Assembly: GCA_963834705.1 (NCBI GenBank)
Contig: CAWICV010000008.1
Coordinates: forward strand, 62,001-126,000
Reading direction: 5' to 3'
Source of the DNA: RYN-230 sp963834705
GTDB taxonomy: Bacteria > Actinomycetota > Actinomycetes > Streptosporangiales > Streptosporangiaceae
Length of the DNA: 64,000 bases
Shown: piece by piece, positions 16,995 through 28,801 of the stretch
Layout of the letters: each line of letters begins with the position of its first letter
Position numbering within the stretch: the first letter of the stretch is position 1
Translations under genes and position numbers: made by a program
The notes under the pieces: model-generated
What the model was told of the DNA's origin: nothing
The model's input: only the letters and a program-made list of their open reading frames with translations
Database searches by the model: none

Positions 16995-17255
16995 TCAGCC
17001 GGCCGCTGAGATGGCTACGTCGCGGACGGTGTGCACGTCGGTGAGCGCGCCAGTGCCGTCGGTGAACGCCAGCCGGGCGCTGCCCCACCTGGCGAGCAGC
17101 GGCTCGGCCGACTGAAAGCCCGCGTCGGTGGCTGGGATAGCGGACTTGCTGGCCGTCCCCATCGGCGCGGACCAGATCGGGCTGATCGTGCACGGTTTCG
17201 CGCCTACGTTCGGTGCCAGGATCGCTGCGGACTCTCGTTGGCCATGACTGAACAT
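16995..17255 (-). CDS. Small hypothetical protein or gene remnant, 86 residues
   Basis: An open frame with strong G/C third-position bias, ending 24 bases upstream of the pyrE start. It has no recognisable domain; it contains GAKPCTISPIWSAPMGTASK and EPLLARWGSARLAFTDGTGA, which look like beta-strand sequence from the middle or end of a larger protein. No clear ribosome site precedes the ATG. It may be a real small protein or the 3' remnant of a decayed gene. Confidence 0.35.
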   Translation of the reverse strand: MFSHGQRESAAILAPNVGAKPCTISPIWSAPMGTASKSAIPATDAGFQSAEPLLARWGSARLAFTDGTGALTDVHTVRDVAISAAG

Positions 17256-17317
17256 GGTGGCATGTACTCTGCGTAACTACGGGGAAGCTTTATGAAGTGG
17301 TTAATGGGCCGGCTGAG

Positions 17318-18349
17318 TCAGCCGAGGCCGGCCAGGATCCGATCCTCCTTGGCTGGATCCAGGCCAATGGACCCGGCGCGGCCGACGGCCAGATCGCTCA
17401 GTTCGGTGCCCTCGGCCGTGGCCTCCAGGCGCAGCCAGGCCCAGGTGTCGTGCACGGTGTCGGTCAGCGGCCGGTAGCGGATGCCGGTCCGGATGGCCCG
17501 GCCACCGGAGACGGTCCAGATCCCGGCCAGTTCCGGGGTGTCCGGCGCCCACATCGGCAGTTCGGTCCACGGCTCGACACCCGCGTCGAGTAGCACCTGA
17601 TCCGGCACCCAGCGCAGGTCGAGACCGGCGCGCCGGTCCGCCCGGGTCATCTCACCGCAGGTGGTGAGCAGGTCGCCGAACCTTGCCTTGTCAGACCCGG
17701 GCACGTTGACGATCCCCGGGATGCGCCGCCGGGAATTGTCGATCAGCCAGGCGGCCAGATCCCGGGCGTCGGTCAGCCGGATCGGCCGGTCCGGGTCGCC
17801 GGGGGCGAGGACGGTCCCACCGCGGGCGATGCGGGTCAGCCACCACGGCAGCCGGCCAATGTTCTCGTGCGGCCCGACGATGAGCCCGGGGCGGGCGATG
17901 AGGTGCCGCCGGGGGAAGGCTTCGGCGACCGCCCGCTCGCTGCCCGATTTGAGCTCGCCGTAGCCGAGGGATTCGACCGTGCCGTCCGCGTCGGCCGGGC
18001 AGTCCAGCACCCTGGAGCCTTCATCGACCGGCTCGCGCGGGTAATCGGCATAGACCGAAATCGTGGACACATACGTGTAATGGCCGACCCGCGGGGCGAG
18101 CAACCGGGCCGACGCGGCCACATGCCGGGGAGCGATGGTCGAGGTGTCGATGACGAAGTCAAAATCTCGTTCAGCCAGCTTGGACAGATCCTCGGACCTG
18201 GTACGGTCTCCGTGCAGTGCCTCGGCACCCGGCCGGGGCTCGCCGCTCAGCCCCCGTGTGAAGGTTGTGACGTCATAGCCACGCCTGATCGCTTCGTCCA
18301 CGATGGCACGCCCGAGGAACCGGGTACCCCCGAGAACAAGAAGTCGCAT
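17318..18349 (-). CDS. NAD-dependent epimerase/dehydratase (extended SDR)
   Basis: 343 residues. The N-terminus MRLLVLGGTRFLGRAIVDEA carries the GxxGxxG-type Rossmann turn in the GGTRFLG form used by a subgroup of extended SDRs. YTYVSTISVYADYP supplies the strand and active-site Ser/Tyr region, and later blocks (SVYADYPREPVDE, IARPGLIVGPHE, DARDLAAWLIDN) fit nucleoside-diphosphate-sugar epimerase-like reductases. The substrate cannot be told. The gene stands alone, with pyrE and a small open frame downstream and the NYN gene divergent. Confidence 0.88.
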   Translation of the reverse strand: MRLLVLGGTRFLGRAIVDEAIRRGYDVTTFTRGLSGEPRPGAEALHGDRTRSEDLSKLAERDFDFVIDTSTIAPRHVAASARLLAPRVGHYTYVSTISVYADYPREPVDEGSRVLDCPADADGTVESLGYGELKSGSERAVAEAFPRRHLIARPGLIVGPHENIGRLPWWLTRIARGGTVLAPGDPDRPIRLTDARDLAAWLIDNSRRRIPGIVNVPGSDKARFGDLLTTCGEMTRADRRAGLDLRWVPDQVLLDAGVEPWTELPMWAPDTPELAGIWTVSGGRAIRTGIRYRPLTDTVHDTWAWLRLEATAEGTELSDLAVGRAGSIGLDPAKEDRILAGLG

Positions 18350-18516
18350 GGCGGAAGACTATGCCGGGTCATGAGCACCCGACGGGGACGCTTCTGCCGA
18401 GAGCGGACTTCTCCCCGCGGATGCCCGCGACCTGCTCGCGATCTATCACATGGGATCCATCAACACCGGCGGCTGGGCGCTGGTAACGTCTCGCGTCGAG
18501 GGAAGGACGGTGTCGC

Positions 18517-20830
18517 GTGGACCGGTGCGCGCTGTTCGTGGACGCGGGCTACGTGCTGGCGGATGGCGCGATGGCCGTCCACGGAACCCGCCACCGAGAG
18601 TCCGTATCCTGGGATTACGCAGGCTTGCTCCAATTCTTCAGCAGCATCGCCCGGGAACGGACCACCCTCCCGCTGCTGCGCTGCTACTGGTATGAGGCTA
18701 CCGTCGAGGGCCGCCGCGCCCCGGAGCACGACACGCTGGCCGATCTGCCCGGGCTGAAGCTGCGGCTGGGCCGGCTGCGGCCGGGCCGCCGTGAAGGCGT
18801 AGAAGGCGAGATCCGCCGCGACCTGACCACGCTGGCCCGGAACAACGCGATCAGCGACGCGCTGCTGGTGAGCGCCGAGGAGGATCTGGCCCAGGTCGTC
18901 GCCGACGTCCAGGACCTCGGCATCCGGGTGCTCATCGTGCACATCACGGTCGGCGGCAACTGGACCATCTCGCGCAGCCTGCGGCAGGAATGTGACGACA
19001 TCATCGAGATCGGTGAGGGGCACCTGCGCCCCTACACCCAGCTCGTCGCCGGGACCACCGCGCTGAGCGCGGACGAGCCGTATCAGCTGGCCGTGTCGGC
19101 GGGGCGCGCGCTGACCAACGGGCACGGGCCGGTCGTCGGCCCGCTGGCCCAGCAGGCCCTGGCCGCGGGCGCGCACCCGGCCCCGCCCGCCATCTACACC
19201 GCGCCGGTGGTGGCCGAGTACCAGCGGGCCGCCCAGCCGGGGGCACAGCAGCCGGTTGTTCAGCAGCCGGGGGCACAGCAGCCGGTTGTTCAGCAGCCGG
19301 TGGCCCAGCAGCCGGTGGCCCAGCCGGCCGGGAACGCCGTGCAAGCGCCGCCGCTGCCGCGGCGCCAGAGCGGCGGGCCTGCCACCGACCGGCAGTCGGT
19401 GCCGGCCAGCCGCGGCTCAGCCAGCAACCCGGCCGAGCCCGCGCTGGGCGGCCCGGCTTCGCTGTCCGATCCACTGGGCTCGGCTCCGGCGGCGCGGCGG
19501 CCCGGGTCGGGGCAGCCGGATATGCCAGGCCAGCCGATGCCAGGGCCCCCGCCCGCGTCGCGCCAGCCGGGCCTGCCCGGCCAGGAGGCGATGGCCGGCC
19601 AGCCGCAGAACCTGACCGGCCAGCCGACCCTGCTCGGGCAGAGCATGCCCGCCCCGCAGACCATGCCGGGCCAGCCGTCGGTGTCCACCCAGCCGTCCAT
19701 GCCTGGTCAGCACGGCATGCCTGCCCAGCAGAGCATGCCGGGTCACCAGTCCATGCCGGGCCAGCCGTCCATGCCCGGTAACCAGCCGATGCCGGGCCAG
19801 CCGTCCATGCCTGGTAACCAGCCGATGCCGGGCCAGCCGTCCATGCCTGGTCAGCACGGCATGCCTGCCCAGCAGGCCATGCCAGGTCACCAGCCAATGC
19901 CGGGTCAGCAGTCCATGCCGGGCCAGCAGTCCATGCCGGGCCAGCAGTCCATGCCGGGCCAGCAGTCCATGCCGGGCCAGCAGTCCATGCCTGGCGGGCA
20001 GAACGGCATCCCCGGCCAGAACGGGCTGCCGAGCCAGAACGGCGTGCCGAGCCAGAATGGCCTGCCCACCCGGCAGAGCATGCCCGGCGTTCAGGGGCAG
20101 CCGGGCGGGTCAGGCCTCCCCGGCCAGCAGAGCATGCCGGGCCAGCAGTCGATGCCGGGGCCGTACAGCACGCCGGGACCTGGCCTCGGCCAGTCCGGCG
20201 GGTCCGGGGTGCCGTCACCTTCGTCGCCCGGGCTGCCTGACCCACGCAGCCGCGGCGCGCACCACGCCCAGGCACCCGGCCCGGCCCAGGATCCGTACCA
20301 GGCGCCACCGGCCAACTCGTTCCGCGGGCCAGGCCCAGGACGCGCCGGCGCGCCAGCCGATGACCGGGTCCCCAGGCCAGACCCTGCCCGGCGGCCAGGG
20401 CATGCCGGAGCGCCAGTACCAGCAGAGCCCCTACGGGATGGCCGCCGAGCCAATGCCCGGGCAGTACCCACCCGCCCCGGCAGGCCAGGACGGCGGCAGC
20501 GGGGCCGCCTCCTACGTGCCGCCGCAGGCGCCGTACGGCGGGCCGCCACCCGCCTCCGCTGCTCCTGTCCCACCGGGCCAGGCATTGCCCATCGCGGACG
20601 CGGTGCAAGCCGCGCACGCGGAGGGGTTCGAATTCGGTCAGTCGGTCGCCCGTGAGGCGCCGGCACTGTGGCTGGAGGCTGTACTTGCCCGCAAACCGCG
20701 CATGCCGTCCGACCTGGAAGCGAGGCTGCTCCAGGACTCGGCATTGCCGATCGATTCACTGCTGCATGACGAGACCCGGCACGCGCTGCGCCGCGGCTTC
20801 TGGGATGCCCTGGAACGATCGCGCAGATAG
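18517..20830 (+). CDS. NYN-domain (PIN-like RNase) protein with giant Met/Pro/Gln repeat, frameshifted
   Basis: The GTG at 18517 follows GGGAAGGACGG. Residues 1-~165 form an NYN/PIN-like domain: RCALFVDAGYVLADG with the leading acidic residue, CYWYEA, EGEIRRDLTTLARN, and DALLVSAEEDLAQVVADVQD. Such domains are predicted metal-dependent ribonucleases. From ~225 to beyond 550 follows a linker of Ser-Met-Pro-Gly-Gln repeats. The first frame ends at 20655 in unconserved sequence, but a conserved C-terminal region (LEARLLQDSALPIDSLLHDE, then ALRRGFWDALERSRR) continues in the +2 frame to 20830. The reading must switch near 20320-20340, so either the assembly has one base error or the gene is broken. 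Confidence 0.85.
19657..20160 (+). repeat. Met-Pro-Gly-Gln tandem repeat region in the NYN gene
   Basis: The core is an 18-base unit CAGTCCATGCCGGGCCAG repeated at 19909, 19927, 19945 and 19963, with a diverged fifth copy at 19981; related units extend on both sides. The protein reads as SMPGQQ and variants (NQPMPGQP, QHGMPAQQ). Period is a multiple of three, so copy changes keep the frame. Confidence 0.9.
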
Positions 20831-21483
20831 CGCGGTTCTCCTGTGACTGAGTTCGTTCGCGGCGTTGAAACCGGTCTCGGTATGGGTACGTCCGGTGACG
20901 TGGTGCTGCTGACCAGGGACCTGTTTGATGCGATCGAGTTCGATGCGGCGTGCAGCGGTGACCACCGTGCCGCCGCGGAACAGATGATCAATCTAGCCGT
21001 GTCGGGCACGCAGACCGCGGAGTTCCCGCGGGCCGAGGCCTATGTCCGGGCCGGTGAGCAGTGGCTGCTCGCCGACGAGCCGGCCGCCGCGGCCCAGGGA
21101 TTCCAGCGTGCGATCGAGGATGGCGGCCGCGCCTTCGTGGACCCGCGGGTTCCGCTGGCCCGGGCGCTGTTCCTGATGGACATGACCGCCGAGGCGGAGA
21201 GCCTGATCCGGCAGATAGAGCAAGAGCAGCCCAGCGACCCGAGGATCTACGACCTGGTCGCTGAGCTGCTCATGGAGCGCTCCGATCTACCCGGCGCGCT
21301 GCGCTGGGCCACCACCGGGGTGGGGCTGTGCCTGGGGCGGCTGGGGGCTGGCTGGGAGACCGACGCGCCAGCCCTGGCGGCCCGCCCGGTGATCAGTACC
21401 GCGAACGGTGATCCCACCGAGCTACGGCTGCTGCTGACCCTGCGCTACCGGATCCGCAACGACCTCGGGCTGCCCGAGGACGA

Positions 21484-24141
<2,658 letters not shown>

Positions 24142-24164
24142 GGTTATGTTTCTGGATCTATCCG

Positions 24165-24680
24165 TTAGTTGTCGTTGGTGAGTGGGGCATGGCTCGCGGC
24201 CGCGGGCAGCTCACGCCGCTCGCTAGCTGGCGGCGGCTGGCTGCCCGGGCTGGCCGCCGCGCGGCCGGTGCCGTGCACCGGGACGAGCTGCCCGCCGCCG
24301 GGACGGCTGCGCAGCAGGCCCGCCAGCCGGGCGGCCACCGCGCGGGTGGATTCCAGTTCCATCCGCAGCTGGGCCAGTTCGGCGGTCACCTCGGCCAGGT
24401 GCTGCTGATGCCGCCGCAGCTCCCGGTCCAGCTCCAGGATCCGCTTGATCCCAGACAGGTTGACGCCTTCTTCCTGGGACAGCCGCTGTACCTCGCGCAG
24501 CGCGAGGACGTCGCGCAGCGAGTAGCGGCGCTGCCGCCCCTGACCGGCGGGCTGGCCCGGTGAGACCAGCCCCATCCGGTCATAGGTGCGCAGCGTCTGC
24601 GGATGCAGCCCGGCGAGCTGGGCGGCCACCGAGATGATGTAGACCGGTGCGTCGTCGCCGGGGTCGAACAGAGTGCTCAT
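24165..24680 (-). CDS. hspR: MerR-type heat-shock repressor HspR
   Basis: About 171 residues from the ATG at 24680; an upstream in-frame GTG adds only five residues. The MerR DNA-binding domain is clear: PVYIISVAAQLAGLHPQTLR, TYDRMGLVSPGQ, and RYSLRDVLALREVQRL. A coiled coil follows (LELDRELRRHQQHLAEVTAE), then a Pro/Ser-rich tail. HspR binds HAIR operators with DnaK as co-repressor, shutting the chaperone genes when free DnaK is abundant. Two HAIR sites lie upstream of dnaK in this window. The gene sits between dnaJ and clpB in the operon it controls. Confidence 0.96.
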   Translation of the reverse strand: MSTLFDPGDDAPVYIISVAAQLAGLHPQTLRTYDRMGLVSPGQPAGQGRQRRYSLRDVLALREVQRLSQEEGVNLSGIKRILELDRELRRHQQHLAEVTAELAQLRMELESTRAVAARLAGLLRSRPGGGQLVPVHGTGRAAASPGSQPPPASERRELPAAASHAPLTNDN

Positions 24681-24696
24681 CGTCTCACCGCGCACA

Positions 24697-25875
24697 TCAC
24701 GCGCTCCTGGCCCGCTGCAGCAGGTCCTCGCGCGGGTCCTGGCCGGCCGTGGCCTCGCGGAAATCCTCGAGTGCCTTCCTGGCCGGGCCGTTCACGTGCT
24801 GCGGCACCTGCACCGCGACCGTGACCAGCAGGTCGCCGTTGGTGCCGTCGGTGCGGCGCACGCCCTTGCCGCGGACCCGGAAGGTACGCCCGTTCGGCGT
24901 CCCGGCCGGAATCCGCACGCTGACCGGCGCCCCGCGGTGGGCCGGCACCTTGACCTCGGCACCGAGCGTCGCCTCGGGGAAGGTGACCGGCACCGTGACG
25001 GTGAGGTTGTGCCCGGACCGGCCGAAGACCGGGTGCGGGGTGACATGCACCCGCACGTACAGGTCCCCAGCCGGGCCGCCACGCTCACCTGGCGCTCCTT
25101 TGCCCTTGAGCTTGATCCGCTGGCCATCCGCGACACCCGCCGGGATGCGGGCCTGGATGGTCCGGGTGCTCATCGCCCGGCCGCTGCCCGAGCACGTCGG
25201 GCACGGGTCGTCCACCACCAGCCCGCGGCCGCGGCATTCGCGGCACGGCTCGGAGAACGCGAAGCTGCCCAGGTTCCGGCTTTCCTGGCCGGTCCCCTCA
25301 CAGTTCGGGCAGACCCGCGGCACGGTGCCGGCCTTGGCCCCGGTGCCCTTACAGGTCGGGCACGGGCCCTCGGCGGGCAGCCGCAGGCTCACCGTGCTCC
25401 CGTCCAGCGAGTCGCTGAACGACAGCGTCGTCTCGGTCTCCACGTCCGTGCCACGGCGTGGCCGGGCCTGCGTGGTGCGGGTGCCACCGCGGCCGAACAC
25501 GCCGCCCAGGATGTCGCCCAGGCCGCCGCCCTGGCCGCCGGCGGTGGTAGTGCCACCACCGAACAGGTCACCGAGATCGAAGCCGCCGAAGCCGCCCTGG
25601 CCGCCCGCCCCAGCCGTGCCGGGACGGCGGAACCCGCCGCCGAACAGCGAGCGTGCCTCGTCGTACTCCTTGCGCTGCTTGGGGTCGGACAGCACGTTGT
25701 ATGCCTCGGAGATCTCCTTGAACCGCTCCTCGGCCTTGGCGTCACCCTTGTTGGCGTCGGGGTGGTACTTGCGGGCCAGCTTGCGGTACGACTTCTTGAT
25801 CTCGTCGGCGTTGGCGGTCTTGGTGACCCCCAGGACCTTGTAGTAGTCCTTCTCGAGGAAGTCCTTCGTGCTCAC
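24697..25875 (-). CDS. dnaJ: Chaperone DnaJ (type I, zinc-finger)
   Basis: 392 residues. The J domain at the N-terminus contains KYHPDANKG (the HPD triad), followed by a long Gly/Phe region. Four zinc motifs of CxxCxGxG type are present: CPTCKGTG, CPNCEGTG, CRECRGRG and CPTCSGSG. The C-terminal substrate-binding domains follow. It stimulates the DnaK ATPase and delivers clients. Spacing to grpE is 17 bases and to hspR 16, in one operon. The start MSTKDFLEKDYYKVLGV matches the family. Confidence 0.98.
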   Translation of the reverse strand: MSTKDFLEKDYYKVLGVTKTANADEIKKSYRKLARKYHPDANKGDAKAEERFKEISEAYNVLSDPKQRKEYDEARSLFGGGFRRPGTAGAGGQGGFGGFDLGDLFGGGTTTAGGQGGGLGDILGGVFGRGGTRTTQARPRRGTDVETETTLSFSDSLDGSTVSLRLPAEGPCPTCKGTGAKAGTVPRVCPNCEGTGQESRNLGSFAFSEPCRECRGRGLVVDDPCPTCSGSGRAMSTRTIQARIPAGVADGQRIKLKGKGAPGERGGPAGDLYVRVHVTPHPVFGRSGHNLTVTVPVTFPEATLGAEVKVPAHRGAPVSVRIPAGTPNGRTFRVRGKGVRRTDGTNGDLLVTVAVQVPQHVNGPARKALEDFREATAGQDPREDLLQRARSA

Positions 25876-25892
25876 TTAGCCTCTCTCCGGGA

Positions 25893-26762
25893 TCAGTTGT
25901 TGCCTGCCGGAGTTCCCCGTGGCTCATCCGGGCTGCCCTGAGTCGGCCCGTCGCTGGGTTCCGCGACCGCGACCCGAGCCGGCCGGACGATGCGGTCGCC
26001 CACCCGGTAACCCGGCTGCAGGATCTGCACCGCGGTCGGCTCGGTCACGTCAGGTGAATAGGTGTGGGTCAGCGCCTCATGGATCCGCGGGTCGAACGGC
26101 TCGCCGGCGTCGCCGAAGCTCTCCAGCCCCAGCTTGGCCGCGGTCGTCTCCAGCGACTCGCCGACCGACTTGAAGCCGCCGGTCAGCTCACCGTGCTCGC
26201 GGGCCCGGCCGATGTCGTCGAGCACTGGGAGCAATGAGCTCAGCACGTTGGCCAGCGCCTGCTCGCGGACCGCCATCCGGTCCCGCTCCACGCGCTTCCG
26301 GTAGTTCGCGTACTCGGCCTGGATGCGCTGCAGGTCCGCGGTGCGCTCAGCCAGCTGGGCGGCCAGCGCCGGGTCGGCGCCGTCCGGCCGTCCCGGCTGC
26401 GCGCCGGGGCCGCCGGGCGGCCCGGCGGGAGACGTCCCGCCGGGCCCACCCGCTGCCTGGCCACCCGCGTTACCGGCTGCCGCCGCGTCCGTACCTGGAC
26501 CCGGCGCACCGGGCGCACCCGGCCCACCGGGCATGCCAGGCCCGCCGGGCGTGCTGCCCGGGCTGGCCGGGCCGCCGCCACCCGGTTGACTGGGCCGTGC
26601 GCCCGTCCCGCCGGGCTTGGAGGCGGCGTGCCGGCCGGGCTGCCGCGGCTTGCCGGGAGCCTGCCGGCCCTGCTGGCCTGGATCCCTGACCTGCCCGGTT
26701 ACCGGGTCGATGCGCCTGAGGTCACGGATCACCGGCCCGTTGGTGTCCTCTGGCGAATTCAT
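25893..26762 (-). CDS. grpE: Nucleotide exchange factor GrpE with extended Gly/Pro-rich N-terminus
   Basis: 289 residues, longer than usual. The C-terminal ~160 residues are classical GrpE: a long coiled coil (LAERTADLQRIQAEYANYRK), then VLSSLLPVLDDIGRAREHGE and EALTHTYSPDVTEPT with the beta domain. It releases ADP from DnaK. The ATG shares one base with the dnaK stop (TGATG), so translation is coupled. Residues ~20-125 are an unusual Gly/Pro/Ala-rich stretch with collagen-like GPG, GAPGAPGPG and GPPGGPG runs and is expected to be disordered. No catalytic role is needed for it. Confidence 0.96.
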   Translation of the reverse strand: MNSPEDTNGPVIRDLRRIDPVTGQVRDPGQQGRQAPGKPRQPGRHAASKPGGTGARPSQPGGGGPASPGSTPGGPGMPGGPGAPGAPGPGTDAAAAGNAGGQAAGGPGGTSPAGPPGGPGAQPGRPDGADPALAAQLAERTADLQRIQAEYANYRKRVERDRMAVREQALANVLSSLLPVLDDIGRAREHGELTGGFKSVGESLETTAAKLGLESFGDAGEPFDPRIHEALTHTYSPDVTEPTAVQILQPGYRVGDRIVRPARVAVAEPSDGPTQGSPDEPRGTPAGNN

Positions 26763-28621
26763 CAGGCGGCGCCACCTTCACCGGCGTTGCGGTCGTCGTC
26801 AACGATCTCGGCGTCCACGACCTCGTCGTCACCGGCCGTGTCCTCGGCGGTGTCCTGCGCGCCGGTGTCCTGGGCCGCACTGGCCTGGGTCTGCGCGTAG
26901 ATGGCCGTGCCCATCTTCTGGCTGGCCTGGGCCGCCTTGTCGGTGGCGTCCTTGATCGCCTCGACGTCGGTGCCCTCGAGCGCCTTCTTCAGGTCGGCGA
27001 CGGCCTCCTGGACCTCGGACTTGATGTCCTCGGGGACCTTGTCCGAGTTCTCGCCGAGGAACTTCTCGGTCTGGTAGGCCAGCGTGTCCGCCCGGTTGCG
27101 GACCTCTGCCTCCTCGCGGCGGGCGGCGTCCTCGGCCGCGAACTTCTCCGCGTCGGCCATCATCCGCTCGATCTCGTCCTTGGCCAGCGCGGAGCCGCCG
27201 GAGATGGTGACCCGCTGCTCCTTGCCGGTGCCCAGGTCCTTGGCCGAGACGTTGACGATCCCGTTGGCGTCGATGTCGAACGCGACCTCGATCTGCGGGA
27301 TGCCGCGCGGCGCAGGTGCGATGCCGGACAGCTCGAACATGCCCAGCTTCTTGTTGTACGCGGCGATCTCACGCTCGCCCTGGAACACCTGGATCTGCAC
27401 CGACGGCTGGTTGTCATCCGCGGTGGTGAAGATCTCCGACCGCTTGGTCGGGATCGTGGTGTTGCGCTCGATCAGCTTGGTGAAGATGCCGCCCTTGGTC
27501 TCGATGCCCAGCGACAGCGGGGTCACGTCGAGCAGCAGGACGTCCTTGACCTCGCCCTTGAGCACGCCGGCCTGCAGCGCGGCACCGACGGCGACGACCT
27601 CGTCCGGGTTGACGCCCTTGTTCGGCTCCTTGCCGCCGGTCAGCTCCTTGACCAGGTCGACCACGGCGGGCATCCGGGTGGAACCGCCGACCAGCACCAC
27701 GTGCTGGATGTCGCTCAGCTTGGTGTTGCCGTCCTTGATCACCTGCTGGAACGGGCCCTTGCAGCGGTCCAGCAGGTCGCTGGTCATCCGCTGGAACTCG
27801 GCCCGGGTCAGCTTGCTGTCCAGGTGCAGCGGGCCCTGCTCGGAGTGGGTGATGTAGGGCAGGTTGATGGTGGTCTCGGCCGAGCCGGACAGCTCGATCT
27901 TGGCCTTCTCCGCGGACTCGCGCAGCCGCTGCAGCGCCATCTTGTCCTTGGACAGGTCCACGCCGTAGCCGTTCTTGAAGTCCTGCACCAGCCAGTCCAC
28001 GATCCGCTGGTCCCAGTCGTCGCCACCGAGGTGGTTGTCACCACTGGTCGCCTTCACCTCGACCACGCCGTCGCCGACTTCCAGCAGCGAGACGTCGAAG
28101 GTGCCGCCACCGAGGTCGAAGACCAGGATGGTGGCCTCGCCCTCCTTCTCCAGGTGGTAAGCGAGCGCCGCGGAGGTGGGCTCGTTGATGATGCGCAGCA
28201 CGTTCAGCCCGGCGATCTGCCCGGCCTCCTTGGTGGCCTGCCGCTGCGCGTCGCTGAAGTACGCCGGCACGGTGATCACCGCGTCGGTGATCGTCTCGCC
28301 CAGGTAGGACTCCGCGTCCCTCTTGAGCTTCTGCAGGATGAACGCGCTGATCTGCTGGGCGTTGAACTTCTTGTCGTCGATCTTGACGGTCCAGTCGGTG
28401 CCCATCTGGCGCTTGACCGAGCGGATCGTGCGGTCGACGTTGGTCACCGCCTGTCGCTTGGCGACCTCACCGACCAGCACCTCGCCGTTCTTGGCGAAGG
28501 CCACCACGGACGGCGTCGTCCGTGACCCCTCCGCGTTGGCGATGACCGTCGGCTCGCCACCTTCGAGCACGGAGACGACGGAGTTCGTGGTTCCGAGGTC
28601 GATACCTACCGCACGTGCCAT
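26762..28621 (-). CDS. dnaK: Molecular chaperone DnaK (Hsp70)
   Basis: 619 residues from the ATG at 28621, which has AAGGA upstream; an in-frame start 54 bases earlier would run into the operator. Visible features are VGIDLGTTNSVVSVLEGGEP, the phosphate loop ILVFDLGGGTFDVSLLEVG, VVLVGGSTRMPAVVDLV, and the substrate-binding part with LLDVTPLSLGIETKGG. The C-terminal tail is Ala/Asp-rich and acidic (DDEVVDAEIVDDD). It heads the operon dnaK-grpE-dnaJ-hspR-clpB and is preceded by two HAIR operators. Confidence 0.99.
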   Translation of the reverse strand: MARAVGIDLGTTNSVVSVLEGGEPTVIANAEGSRTTPSVVAFAKNGEVLVGEVAKRQAVTNVDRTIRSVKRQMGTDWTVKIDDKKFNAQQISAFILQKLKRDAESYLGETITDAVITVPAYFSDAQRQATKEAGQIAGLNVLRIINEPTSAALAYHLEKEGEATILVFDLGGGTFDVSLLEVGDGVVEVKATSGDNHLGGDDWDQRIVDWLVQDFKNGYGVDLSKDKMALQRLRESAEKAKIELSGSAETTINLPYITHSEQGPLHLDSKLTRAEFQRMTSDLLDRCKGPFQQVIKDGNTKLSDIQHVVLVGGSTRMPAVVDLVKELTGGKEPNKGVNPDEVVAVGAALQAGVLKGEVKDVLLLDVTPLSLGIETKGGIFTKLIERNTTIPTKRSEIFTTADDNQPSVQIQVFQGEREIAAYNKKLGMFELSGIAPAPRGIPQIEVAFDIDANGIVNVSAKDLGTGKEQRVTISGGSALAKDEIERMMADAEKFAAEDAARREEAEVRNRADTLAYQTEKFLGENSDKVPEDIKSEVQEAVADLKKALEGTDVEAIKDATDKAAQASQKMGTAIYAQTQASAAQDTGAQDTAEDTAGDDEVVDAEIVDDDRNAGEGGAA

Positions 28622-28655
28622 GTGATTGTCCTTGTGTGTGGTTGTGTTGCCTAGA

Positions 28656-28676
28656 CTTGAGCCTTGTCGGCTCAAG
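28656..28676 (-). promoter_or_regulatory. HAIR operator 1 (HspR binding site), dnaK-proximal
   Basis: CTTGAGC-N7-GCTCAAG: a perfect 7-bp inverted repeat with a seven-base spacer, matching the known HAIR consensus CTTGAGT-N7-ACTCAAG at all but the innermost pair. It lies 35 bases before the dnaK ATG and directly after a candidate -10 box, where bound HspR would block initiation. Confidence 0.93.
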
Positions 28677-28705
28677 TTCTACCAGGAGCCGATCAGCCCT
28701 GGCAA
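28676..28705 (-). promoter_or_regulatory. Candidate dnaK promoter
   Basis: Read on the minus strand, TTGCCA (28705-28700), an 18-base spacer and TAGAAC (28681-28676) resemble a vegetative -35/-10 pair. The box lies between the two HAIR operators, so the position fits repression by HspR. Assigned by eye; transcript data would be decisive. Confidence 0.45.
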
Positions 28706-28709
28706 ATGA

Positions 28710-28730
28710 GTTGAGTCTACTGGGCTCAAC
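28710..28730 (-). promoter_or_regulatory. HAIR operator 2 (HspR binding site), dnaK-distal
   Basis: GTTGAGT-N7-GCTCAAC: arms pair at six of seven positions and the core TTGAG-N9-CTCAA is intact. Centre-to-centre distance from operator 1 is 54 bases, close to five helical turns, so HspR bound at both sites could interact. The site sits just upstream of the candidate -35 box. Confidence 0.88.
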
Positions 28731-28749
28731 TTCTCTATGCCCCAAAACA

Positions 28750-28801
28750 TTCCGCGGCGTGGCAACCCGGTCTGAGCTGGGATTTCTGCCACGCCGCGGA
28801 A
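28750..28801. repeat. Perfect 15-bp inverted repeat between dnaK and the divergent Fe-S oxidoreductase gene
   Basis: TTCCGCGGCGTGGCA (28750-28764) pairs exactly with TGCCACGCCGCGGAA (28787-28801) around a 22-base loop. It lies upstream of both divergent genes, so it is not an ordinary 3' terminator for either. The remaining bases from 28802 to 29025 contain no gene that I can support and presumably hold the promoter for the oxidoreductase gene. Confidence 0.8.

Noticed and set aside
19001..20617. Long open frame on the minus strand opposite the NYN gene
   Set aside because: It is an antisense shadow of the repeat-rich NYN gene, with composition forced by the GC-rich repeats and no domain; the sense frame has an NYN domain and a good ribosome site.
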